A stretch of 64,000 bases of DNA, taken from contig JAHIVC010000025.1 in the NCBI GenBank assembly GCA_018816945.1, forward strand, positions 1-64,000, written 5' to 3'. This DNA comes from Bacteroidota bacterium (GTDB taxonomy: Bacteria > Bacteroidota > Bacteroidia > Bacteroidales > GCA-2711565). The notes beneath the pieces are model-generated. The model did not search any database, was not told the DNA's origin, and saw only the letters and a list, made by a program, of their open reading frames with translations. Below, piece by piece: positions 35,150 to 43,462 of the stretch (positions are counted from its first letter, which is position 1; the number at the start of each line of letters is the position of its first letter). Made by a program: the position numbers and the translations under genes.

Positions 35150-37486
35150 TTATTCAACCTTAAATGAAGTTTTACCATAACACTTACTTCCATCATTTGT
35201 ATAGCCTTTAATAATCACTTCATATTCTGAGCAGTGATCAGAAGTGTAAAAAGATACGGATGCCTTATTATCTGTCAACCTTAAGTTTGGATTCCAATAA
35301 AGTAAGTTTCTAAAATCGGCCAATCGACTTGATTTTTTTTCCGCTGTATCATACACGGGCGGGTCAAATCCATAAGAAGGAGAAATTGCTTGGTATTCGA
35401 GAAATGATGATTCTTCGGGTAATTTAACTCCACCAAAATTATCGCTGTTTGTTGATAGCACAACAACCCCGTTTATAATGTGCCCACCTATCATACGAGT
35501 TCCTAGGTGCAAATCAATTTTTTCGACCTTAGCTAGGGGAATATCTAATAGGTTATTTACATTAAAAATAGGAATGTTATCAACCATAATCAATGGATCG
35601 TCAATAAAAAGATCTTGTCCATCATCGAAAAGGGATAAAGAATATTGGTCTTTCTTTTTTCGTACCACAAGATCAGGAATAATTTCTCTTAAAAACATTT
35701 CTAATGTTGCTGTTTTTACGTAGTCGTCAATAGCTACTGATACTTGAGGAATCCAAAAATTAAATGGAAAAGTGATCTCTGGCGGATGTATTGTGCCCCT
35801 TTTTATTCTGAAGATTTTTTCTGCTTGCATATTAACATACATTTCTTCCAAAAATTCGTATTGAGAAGCATCTATTGAAAGAGGAACATTATTTATAGCA
35901 GGAAATTCAGATAAAAATTCATCATTTATTTGGAATTCTACTTCACTACCCAAATTAGAATTTGAGCATAGAAAAATATTTTGATGATCGACTAGATTAT
36001 TCAGCGAGAATACAAACGCTCCATTCTGTTGTGACCTATAGATATGAAGTTGGTTGGGAGCAAATGTAGAGAGATAGACAAGGGTATTTGGTAAGGGCAA
36101 ACCGTTTGTTTTATTGTAGATTCTACCGCTAATAAAGCTTTTATCTCGAATTTCTGGTATCCATTGCGTAATGCTTGTGTTTTTCTTAAGCATTTTATGG
36201 AAAGAGGTTTGAGATACCATATTACTATATATAATCATTAAGGTATTAATTTGTTCATCAGTTAATAAGCTTACAAACTCAATATCTTGTAAGTAAGATT
36301 CTATAAGCTGTGGACACTCCATGATATATTTAAATAAAATATCTGGCTTATATGTTGTGCCCTTTTTAATAACTGATATTGATAAATCCATTGGTGTGTA
36401 ATCACTTGAATTGATAAAGGGTTCGATATTCAATTGGATACGTTCTCTTTGTGAATAATTTTCCTTGTCTGTGCTTATGTTTAGCTGGTTGCCTTTATTT
36501 TGATGATAAAAGGCACTGAACTTAATTATGCTGTCTTGTTTGTTTTTGATGATTAGATTGTTGATACCTTCTTCAAGCACATCGGCTGAGAACTTTAATT
36601 GACTTTCTTGATTTATTAAATCAAAATTGGATTCAGCAAGTATTCTAGCGTTTTGGGAATAAATCATAAGTCGGTAATTTTGACTTATTTCACTGATTCT
36701 CTTCCCTTTATTGATGATATCCACAACTAGCTCACCGTTGGATGATATTTCTGACTTTACAGCCATTCCAATCTCAGACACATCAGGTAAAGGCTGAACA
36801 ATTGAATCATTGCTTTCCAGTAATAGTTTAATTGCATAGCTTGATAATTTAGAGGGAGTGATTTCAAAAAGGCAAATTCCATTTTTTGAAATCGAAGGGC
36901 TAGAAATGATATTCTTCTTGCCATCAATAAGGTAAATACTTTCTATTCTATGACTTATATCTTCATTGATTTTACAAACAACCTGAGTTTTAATCCCATC
37001 TAGTAATTCGCCTCCACTAGGAATTATTTGAATGTTCGCTCTCTCTAGATTAGTTTTTTCTGATAATGCAATATTTGGATTAACAACTGTAATGAGTGAA
37101 GTAAAATAATTGCCTAGGGGGTGATTTTTCAAAAACTGTGTATATGCTCTTAAAAAATAATTCCCTGATAAAAATTCTGAAGGTATATCAATTGATCCAA
37201 ATGCACTTCCATCCGAAATATTAAACTTTCTTTTTACCATAAACTCTCTTGAGTTATTGTAAAACTCAACATAAAGCACATTACTTAAATTTGTCTGTCT
37301 TGTTTCTCCGGGTAGGTAACAAAAGGCTTTAAACCAAATTTTCTCTCCCGATATGTACAAATTTCTATCTGTTCGTAAAACAACTTTTTCGTCTATATTT
37401 TCCAAAGAATTGCTAAAATGCCTATTGTTATTAATCTGTGCTAAACTCGAGTTTGAGATCAGTAAAAATAAAAATATGTATTTCAT
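35150..37486 (-). CDS. Exported MG2-like protein with TonB plug-like domain
   Basis: A 778-residue protein with a signal peptide (~1-16, ending SSLAQ). It begins with a macroglobulin MG2-like domain: VVLRTDRNLYISGEKIWFKA and YFLRAYTQFL. A central part has a carboxypeptidase-regulatory-like stretch (ISGRIYNKTNGLPLPNTLVYL). Near residues 590-690 a segment with PLIMVDNIPIF and GHIINGVVVLST resembles a TonB receptor plug domain. It has no barrel of its own. Such proteins accompany TonB receptors in Bacteroidota. It is the third gene of the operon with the TonB receptor and DUF4249 lipoprotein, so it probably works in the periplasm on the same substrate. Confidence 0.75.
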   Translation of the reverse strand: MKYIFLFLLISNSSLAQINNNRHFSNSLENIDEKVVLRTDRNLYISGEKIWFKAFCYLPGETRQTNLSNVLYVEFYNNSREFMVKRKFNISDGSAFGSIDIPSEFLSGNYFLRAYTQFLKNHPLGNYFTSLITVVNPNIALSEKTNLERANIQIIPSGGELLDGIKTQVVCKINEDISHRIESIYLIDGKKNIISSPSISKNGICLFEITPSKLSSYAIKLLLESNDSIVQPLPDVSEIGMAVKSEISSNGELVVDIINKGKRISEISQNYRLMIYSQNARILAESNFDLINQESQLKFSADVLEEGINNLIIKNKQDSIIKFSAFYHQNKGNQLNISTDKENYSQRERIQLNIEPFINSSDYTPMDLSISVIKKGTTYKPDILFKYIMECPQLIESYLQDIEFVSLLTDEQINTLMIIYSNMVSQTSFHKMLKKNTSITQWIPEIRDKSFISGRIYNKTNGLPLPNTLVYLSTFAPNQLHIYRSQQNGAFVFSLNNLVDHQNIFLCSNSNLGSEVEFQINDEFLSEFPAINNVPLSIDASQYEFLEEMYVNMQAEKIFRIKRGTIHPPEITFPFNFWIPQVSVAIDDYVKTATLEMFLREIIPDLVVRKKKDQYSLSLFDDGQDLFIDDPLIMVDNIPIFNVNNLLDIPLAKVEKIDLHLGTRMIGGHIINGVVVLSTNSDNFGGVKLPEESSFLEYQAISPSYGFDPPVYDTAEKKSSRLADFRNLLYWNPNLRLTDNKASVSFYTSDHCSEYEVIIKGYTNDGSKCYGKTSFKVE

Positions 37487-37524
37487 TTAAATTATTTTAA
37501 TATTAATAATTTTTAATCACGTAA

Positions 37525-38757
37525 TTAATCATCCCAAAAATCCGGTTTTTGGTTTGTTCCCCCTCTTGTTCTGCAATCGATACAATCTTTTGACACAAAT
37601 GTCTCTATAAATACGTATTGACCATATAAAGGGGGAATCCTTACCCATCCGTAAGCTACATATAGTGGATAGTTGTCAGGATGAACCCATGCAAGATAGG
37701 CTTCAACATCGTCTATTAAAGGGATAAAACAATGATCTATAGAATAATCATAGTCAGAATCAATAAACACCTTAGGAGTGAATATATGCGGGCTTTTATA
37801 AACACCTGCAACCAAAAAATATCCAAGTACTGCTTCCTCCGGATTTTGTGTGTTGACAAGGTTTCCTAAAATTCGATAGGGCTGAGATGTATACAAATCG
37901 TCTGTATTTGAATTTTGATCTGCTATTCCTTTATAAAAAACATATGCATTTTTTGAAATGGTGAATTGCTTGATAAATAAACAATATTTTTCCCTAAGTT
38001 TATAATCTTTAAATGATGCAAAACTCAGTGGAAAATTATTAATTTTAGGGCTAGACAGAAACTCAGTGCTCTGTGTGAACACTTTTTTTATTGTATTGAT
38101 ATTCCAACAATAAAATAAGCTGTTTGCTTCTTCATACGTGACCTTGGTGAATTTCCCATTGAATATTTTTGTGGCTCTATAATAGGCATGATATTCGTAA
38201 CTTTCTTCCAATTCCCAATAATAATAGTTTTTATCCTCCGCTGCTGTTTTAGTTGTTACATAAAATTGATAGCCTTTTTCTTCGGTACCAGCTTCGTCTA
38301 ATCTGTCCTCTGTTAACCGGGTTTCTATTTCAAAATGAGCAGATTCTATTTCAACAGGCGATCGTAATTCTTCAAATTCCGATTCATAGTGTTTTTCACT
38401 TGCAATGATGCTAAGTTTGTACTTTCTTCCAATAATCCCTTGTATTCCTGTTTCAGATGTTTTATAAACCCCGGCTTCTACTTCTAAAAGTGTTTCTGAA
38501 TTTCCTTCATCATCAGTAATTGTAACTATAGCGTCCGATACCGGATTAAAATCAGATATCGAATCAAAATCTTGAAGAGAGCTCGTAGTTGATAAAGTTA
38601 TGGTGTATGGACCTGGCTCGTTAGTAATTTTTCCATCGACAACCAATAAGCTTTCGTGTCCATTTTTTAAGTCGGGCCAATATTTCTCGACGCAGGAAAT
38701 ACAGGCAACCATTAAAAATATAAAAATAGATAATTTTGTGTTTACTGATTTATTCAT
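37525..38757 (-). CDS. DUF4249 family lipoprotein
   Basis: A 410-residue lipoprotein with lipobox ACISC (Cys ~22). The start of the mature protein, LLVVDGKITNEPGPYTITLS and VSDAIVTITDDEGN, is typical of DUF4249, an Ig-like region followed by a mixed domain. Members are encoded beside TonB-dependent receptors in Bacteroidota and probably sit on the outer membrane as the substrate-binding partner, like SusD. The substrate is unknown. The C-terminal GGTNQKPDFWDD is also found, in decayed form, upstream (38794-38832). Confidence 0.82.
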   Translation of the reverse strand: MNKSVNTKLSIFIFLMVACISCVEKYWPDLKNGHESLLVVDGKITNEPGPYTITLSTTSSLQDFDSISDFNPVSDAIVTITDDEGNSETLLEVEAGVYKTSETGIQGIIGRKYKLSIIASEKHYESEFEELRSPVEIESAHFEIETRLTEDRLDEAGTEEKGYQFYVTTKTAAEDKNYYYWELEESYEYHAYYRATKIFNGKFTKVTYEEANSLFYCWNINTIKKVFTQSTEFLSSPKINNFPLSFASFKDYKLREKYCLFIKQFTISKNAYVFYKGIADQNSNTDDLYTSQPYRILGNLVNTQNPEEAVLGYFLVAGVYKSPHIFTPKVFIDSDYDYSIDHCFIPLIDDVEAYLAWVHPDNYPLYVAYGWVRIPPLYGQYVFIETFVSKDCIDCRTRGGTNQKPDFWDD

Positions 38758-38793
38758 ACTAATTAGTTCATTTTTTAATATTGTTATATGAGA

Positions 38794-38832
38794 TAATTAA
38801 TCATCCCAAAAACCGGTTTTTGCTTTATTCCA
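38794..38832 (-). pseudogene. Relic of a second DUF4249 gene 3' end
   Basis: About 39 bases match the last codons and stop of the adjacent DUF4249 gene (37522-37560) almost base for base, including the shared TAATTAATCATCCCAAAAA followed by CCGGTTTTTG (minus-strand codons for QKP..FWDD and TAA). One base is missing, so the frame is broken. It sits 54 bases before the TonB receptor stop side, between that receptor and the intact DUF4249 gene. Confidence 0.75.
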
Positions 38833-38847
38833 CTTTTATTACTAATG

Positions 38848-41658
38848 TTAACTATCAAAATTTCCAAGCTTAAAATTATAGGTTAATGAAACAATTGGAG
38901 CAGCAAAAATGGACAACTTATACCCTTGTATTTTATTCTCTTCTTGCTTAAAATAAATTGAATAGGGGTTATTAGTTCCCAAAACATTGTATATAGAAAA
39001 GGTCCAAGAACCATGAGCAGCCTTATTTTTTAGCAAGTTACCTTCTGTTGTGAATGATAAGTCTAGTCTGAGATAATCGGGAATCCGATATTCATTGCGT
39101 TTTGAATAATTTAATATTTTTATCCCGTTCTGAAAATAAAAAGAGGTAGGATATGTGATTGGCCTCCCTGTTGAATAGACAATATTGTATGATAGTCGAT
39201 GTCTTCTAGCAAAATCATAATTGGCTACTAAATTAAGAGCATGTGGCTTATCATAATTTGAGGGATAAGGTTCTCCATAGTTTATTCGATTTTCAGCAAA
39301 TTCACTGTCAATCAATACGCTTGTATGGGAGTAGGTGTAGTTGATCCACCCAGTGAGAGATCCAATGTTCTTTTTTAACATTAGCTCGACCCCATAAACC
39401 TTCAAATCACCCTGCAGAGTGCTTTGTTCGATGTATTTATTTAAAGAGAAATCATGCCCATCTTTTATTTCTACTATGTTTTTATTCTTTTTATAATAAG
39501 CTTCTATCGATACTTCATATTCATTTGCGGAAAGGTTTGAGAAAAAGCCTACCGAAAATTGATCGCCAATAATAGGCTTTGTATTATAATCAACCAGTTT
39601 CCAAGTGTAATCAGGTGAAACAGCAATGGTGTTAGAAAGCATATAAATATATTGATGCAATCTGTTATAAGATACTTTTACAGACACATCATCTGTGATG
39701 CTGTACTTAGCAGCTGCTCTGAAATCTAAACCACCATAAGATTTTGCAATTTGATTATTATCAAAAAATAGTGAGTCCTGAATATTAGATCCTAGCATTG
39801 GTAAACCTTCGGAGTATTGATAAACTTTTTGTGGTCCAAGGGATGCGTAAATATTATATCGAACACCTGCATTCAATGATAATTTGGGCGTTACATCCCA
39901 TTCATCTCCTAGATAGATTCCAGATTCGAGCCCTTTTTCAGTGCCCAAATATAAGTCTTGCACCAAACTGCCAGGACCAAGTGGGAGTCTACTTCCTCTA
40001 TCAATTTGATAAAGAATTGAGTTAACTCCTGCATCAATACTATGTTTGTGATTAGGTCTGAAATTAAAGTTTGCTTTTATTTCACTATGTTCCAGTTTGT
40101 AATTTTGCTTAAAAGCAGAAAATACAAATTCAGACACTTCCTTTTCGAAATCGTATATGCTATGAGCAAGGCTTAATTCAAAGGTGTGTTTTTCTTTTAA
40201 AAAATGTTTCCAGTTTGCCGAAACTCCAATGTTTTTATAGTCATATTCGGTGTTTGTCGATACCAATTTCATCTTATCATAACTGTAATATGCGAAAACA
40301 TTTAAGAGGTTATTTTTATTGAGTTGAAAAGAAAGATTACCAACAAAATCAGCAAAGTTTGCTTTGCTGTCTTCTATGTCTTGGTCATCAAACATCATGT
40401 CAATCGCCCAGTCTGAATATGTCGATCTCATCCCAATTAAAAAACTACTTTTATCCTCTTTAATCGGCCCTTCAACCAATACTCTCCCTGTAATAAGGCT
40501 AATCCCACCGTTAGCAGTAGTTTTGTCTTCCCTCCCTTGTTTCGTTTTTATGTCAAATATTGATGATAAGCGACCTCCATATTTTATAGGGATATTACTT
40601 TTATAAAGGGAAAACTCATCAATGGCATCGGTGTTAAAAGATGAGAAAAATCCAGAGGCATGAGAGGTGTTGTAAATAGGTACATTATTTATATAAAATA
40701 AATTTTGATCTGTTGGACTACCCCTTACATTAAACCCTGCCGAACCCTCTCCAATGGCTTGAACACCAGGCAGCAACAATGCTATTTTCATAACATCTTT
40801 TTCACCAAAAACAAGAGGGATGTTTTTTACTGCCTTTGAGCTCAAACTTTCTATCCCCATTTGCGTTCCTTTCACTTTATTCTGCCTTTGAACACGAATA
40901 ACGACATCATCAAGTAAATAAATTTTTTCTTCAAGTAACAATTCTATGGTTCCGTTTGATAAAAGTTCAACTGGAACTCTTTTTTCATTAATATTTATCC
41001 CATTTATGACCAGTATGTGCTTCCCTTTTTCTAAAGTTATTTGAAAAAAACCAGTATCATCAGCTGCAACTCCAATTTTAGAGCCTTCATCCATGATGGT
41101 TGATCCAGTAATAATCTCACCCGTTTTAGAATTTTTAGTATAGCCGCTTAGTGTGACATTTTTTTTATTTACGCCATCTTTTTTGGTTCCAACCACAATT
41201 GTTTTTGGAGCATATTGATTTATAGTTTTTAAAAAATCTGCATCAATTTTGTCAACTGAAATCTCATTTTCTTCTTGCTTAGGTTTGATCAATTGAGAGA
41301 AAAAATTGGATGGTAGACTTGTATTAAGTACAACACCTTTTGTTAAAAAAATATTCCCCTTCCGATCGATAGAAACAGCAATATTATATGCATCTAAATT
41401 TTCATTCAGGATTTTTTTTAAAGATGAAGATTCTCTGATAGCGATGTTAAATTTGGGAATGTCTATTTCGTAGTAGAAAAAATGAACATCATATTTCATT
41501 TCTATTTTTTGTACAAAATCAGCCCAAGCTAAGTTATTATATGTTTCTGAAATAATAATATCAGACTGACCGAATGATTGTATGCTTAAAAGAAGAATAA
41601 ATCCTGAGAGAAGTACAAACTTCATTTTGGAATTCTTATTTTGATGAGATTTCATCAC
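38848..41658 (-). CDS. TonB-dependent receptor with STN domain
   Basis: A 936-residue outer-membrane receptor. After a signal peptide (to ~residue 31) comes an STN domain (~32-105, LKKILNENLDAYNIAVSI), as in receptors that signal to sigma/anti-sigma pairs or process the substrate. A carboxypeptidase-regulatory-like domain follows (~165-250, GYTKNSKTGEIITGSTI), then the plug (~265-380, GEGSAGFNVRGSPTDQNLFY) and a 22-strand barrel ending in a terminal aromatic-rich strand. It imports a ligand using TonB energy. A later ATG at 41622 is a possible start. It leads an operon with a DUF4249 lipoprotein and the MG2/plug protein. No FecI/FecR pair is adjacent. Confidence 0.93.
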   Translation of the reverse strand: MMKSHQNKNSKMKFVLLSGFILLLSIQSFGQSDIIISETYNNLAWADFVQKIEMKYDVHFFYYEIDIPKFNIAIRESSSLKKILNENLDAYNIAVSIDRKGNIFLTKGVVLNTSLPSNFFSQLIKPKQEENEISVDKIDADFLKTINQYAPKTIVVGTKKDGVNKKNVTLSGYTKNSKTGEIITGSTIMDEGSKIGVAADDTGFFQITLEKGKHILVINGININEKRVPVELLSNGTIELLLEEKIYLLDDVVIRVQRQNKVKGTQMGIESLSSKAVKNIPLVFGEKDVMKIALLLPGVQAIGEGSAGFNVRGSPTDQNLFYINNVPIYNTSHASGFFSSFNTDAIDEFSLYKSNIPIKYGGRLSSIFDIKTKQGREDKTTANGGISLITGRVLVEGPIKEDKSSFLIGMRSTYSDWAIDMMFDDQDIEDSKANFADFVGNLSFQLNKNNLLNVFAYYSYDKMKLVSTNTEYDYKNIGVSANWKHFLKEKHTFELSLAHSIYDFEKEVSEFVFSAFKQNYKLEHSEIKANFNFRPNHKHSIDAGVNSILYQIDRGSRLPLGPGSLVQDLYLGTEKGLESGIYLGDEWDVTPKLSLNAGVRYNIYASLGPQKVYQYSEGLPMLGSNIQDSLFFDNNQIAKSYGGLDFRAAAKYSITDDVSVKVSYNRLHQYIYMLSNTIAVSPDYTWKLVDYNTKPIIGDQFSVGFFSNLSANEYEVSIEAYYKKNKNIVEIKDGHDFSLNKYIEQSTLQGDLKVYGVELMLKKNIGSLTGWINYTYSHTSVLIDSEFAENRINYGEPYPSNYDKPHALNLVANYDFARRHRLSYNIVYSTGRPITYPTSFYFQNGIKILNYSKRNEYRIPDYLRLDLSFTTEGNLLKNKAAHGSWTFSIYNVLGTNNPYSIYFKQEENKIQGYKLSIFAAPIVSLTYNFKLGNFDS

Positions 41659-42063
41659 AGTATTTTAGTAAAAAATATAATTGAATGTAGCTAACCTTAC
41701 TAAAGTTGATCCTGTTCCTTTTAATACATTTATCAATTTCGTTTTTATTGGTTGAGAAATAAATGCAAAAGTAGAACAAGATAAGACTACTAAAAAGAGT
41801 ATAGATGGCTTTTCTAAATGAGAATTGGTCAAGCTCATATTTGATTTTATGTTAATAAATATTAACCTATTTCAAGATAAGAGAATTGTTAGTTGTGTAG
41901 AGTTAGAATAGTGCTAGAATCAATAAATTGTAACTGCTAATATATAAATATACGCTAAATAATTAACTTGTACAATTTTAAATAGCTTTTTCTACTTCAC
42001 ATTGGCATGATATTCATGTTTTTGGCAGAAAGGAATCATCCCCAGCCTAGAGATTTACTTTCT
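41659..42063. other. Intergenic region upstream of the TonB receptor operon
   Basis: This 405-base AT-rich gap contains the -7 element at 41766-41773 for the leftward operon. I see no gene, no repeat and no clear terminator for the gene ending at 42064. Confidence 0.5.
41766..41773 (-). promoter_or_regulatory. -7 element of the TonB receptor operon
   Basis: On the minus strand TACTTTTG matches TAnnTTTG. It lies 108 bases before the first ATG, leaving a leader of about 100 bases. No good -33 box was found. Confidence 0.4.
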
Positions 42064-43104
42064 TCAATTCTCTTCTACTGATACCTTCACAATCTTCCCA
42101 TTCAATCCCATCCCATAACCAACTTTACCTCCGGCAGTAAAAACCATGCCATGCAGTATTTGATCGGAAATGGTTTCCCAGTTTTTGCCTCCATCATAAC
42201 TCACGTCGGTTCCTTTTAATCCGGTGGCTAAATAAATATTGTTAAAAAGGTAGCAGCTACCTGCGAGATAATGATCGACTCCTTGTCCCAAGGTCCAGGT
42301 TTTCCCACCATCAGTGGTATAAGCCCTGCTATTGGGCGGGTTTTCATTTTTATACTCCCCTCCTACTGCAATTCCTTCCTTTTCATTTTTAAAGGCCATC
42401 GAATAAATACCGCGCATCCCTGCCCCTGAGTATATTGGGGTTTCAACCACCTGCCAGTGTTGGCCTTTATCCTCCGTAAAAAACACACGGGCTTTGGTTC
42501 CACCCATTCCAACCCACGCTTTTGATTTTCCATTCACAACAATACTGCTTCCACTCGAGGCAAAACCACCTTCAATTTCCAAACTTTCAGGAATGTTTTC
42601 AGGATCAGTTTGCACCCAATTCTCACCACCATCTGTAGTAGTTATGATCAACATTTTGCCGTTCATCGGATCACCAAAAGCAATTCCATTTTGCTTGTCC
42701 CAAAACTTCATTCCATCTAAAAATACTGCTGAATCGCTATTATGGTAAACTTCATACCAATTTGTTCCACCATCAACGGTTTTATAAATTACACCCGGAA
42801 AACCTGCATTCATCACGAGTGCTATATTTACATCAAGGGCGACTACATCACGAAAATCCATTTCGCTTGCACCCGGTACCTGATTTATGATCAAATTGCC
42901 ATTTTCATCACTATGCACAACTGTTCCTTTGGTCCCGCTTACCCAAAACACATTTTCGTCAATAACGGATAATCCACGAAAACTATTGGAAAGGCCTAAA
43001 TCATATTCAATATATTCCAAACGAATAGGATCGGTTTTTAATTCATCGGTATAACAAGAGGTCAGTATTACCATGGAGATAATAAAAATGTTTCGGATTT
43101 TCAT
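42064..43104 (-). CDS. BNR/YCF48-like beta-propeller lipoprotein
   Basis: A 346-residue lipoprotein with lipobox ILTSC (Cys ~17). The body is a beta-propeller of BNR/Asp-box repeats: YKTVDGGTNWYEV, ITTTDGGENWVQ, FTEDKGQHWQVV, YTTDGGKTWTLG and SYDGGKNWETI. Such proteins resemble the photosystem II assembly factor Ycf48 and sialidases in fold only. No catalytic residues are evident. Often named oxidoreductase in databases without evidence. It is probably a binding or scaffold protein on the cell envelope. It has a minus-strand -7 box (TAAGTTTG, 43144-43137). Confidence 0.75.
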   Translation of the reverse strand: MKIRNIFIISMVILTSCYTDELKTDPIRLEYIEYDLGLSNSFRGLSVIDENVFWVSGTKGTVVHSDENGNLIINQVPGASEMDFRDVVALDVNIALVMNAGFPGVIYKTVDGGTNWYEVYHNSDSAVFLDGMKFWDKQNGIAFGDPMNGKMLIITTTDGGENWVQTDPENIPESLEIEGGFASSGSSIVVNGKSKAWVGMGGTKARVFFTEDKGQHWQVVETPIYSGAGMRGIYSMAFKNEKEGIAVGGEYKNENPPNSRAYTTDGGKTWTLGQGVDHYLAGSCYLFNNIYLATGLKGTDVSYDGGKNWETISDQILHGMVFTAGGKVGYGMGLNGKIVKVSVEEN

Positions 43105-43136
43105 TTTAATTTTTTTTTGATTTGTATTCTAATAAA

Positions 43137-43144
43137 ACAAACTT
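43137..43144 (-). promoter_or_regulatory. -7 element of the BNR lipoprotein gene
   Basis: On the minus strand TAAGTTTG matches TAnnTTTG, 32 bases before the ATG at 43104. No -33 element at the right distance. Confidence 0.35.
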
Positions 43145-43202
43145 AAGTAATAATTCATTAAAATGCATAGCTCATTTCTTTTATGTTTTTTCATTACCCC
43201 CT

Positions 43203-43241
43203 CTCCCGATAAATCGGGATCTCCCTTATAAACAGGGGAGA
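43203..43241. repeat. Two adjacent small hairpins
   Basis: TCCCGAT-AA-ATCGGGA (43204-43219) is a perfect short palindrome, followed directly by CTCCC...GGGAG (43221-43240). Sequences of this kind recur between genes in Bacteroidota genomes. Confidence 0.45.
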
Positions 43242-43270
43242 AAAATAACCACGCAAAAAGTTCACCTCTA

Positions 43271-43306
43271 AAAAAAGCCCCTTCCTGAAAAATCAGAAAG
43301 GGGCTC
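43271..43306 (-). terminator. Terminator of the triple-repeat protein gene
   Basis: Stem AGCCCCTTcCTGA / TCAGaAAGGGGCT (one mismatch) with a four-base loop is followed on the minus strand by seven T. It lies 157 bases after the stop at 43463. Confidence 0.8.
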
Positions 43307-43356
43307 AGAAATTACACTTTTACTTTATTAATATTTTCCGAAAAAGGGCTATTGAT

Positions 43357-43455
43357 CCTTCGACTATATTTCCGCTACGCTCAATGTAAACGCTCGGGAT
43401 ACCAGCCTGCGTCTGGCAGGAGTTCGACTTTTGTGATTTTGAATTCAAAATCACA
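43357..43455. repeat. Composite repeat element with 24-base perfect palindrome
   Basis: The segment has a GC-rich core (CCTGC-GTCTG-GCAGG, 43406-43420) between CCTTCGACTA and GAGTTCGACT, then a 24-base perfect palindrome made of TGTGATTTTG, AATT and CAAAATCACA at 43432-43455. Base composition differs from the flanks. It resembles dispersed intergenic elements of Bacteroidota. The palindrome ends seven bases before the stop codon of the leftward gene at 43463. Confidence 0.55.
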
Positions 43456-43462
43456 GTCTCAC

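Noticed and set aside
38848-41658. FecA-type signalling by the STN domain of the TonB receptor
   Set aside because: No sigma/anti-sigma pair is adjacent. The ECF operon at 29-32 kb is separate and its membrane protein is not FecR-like.
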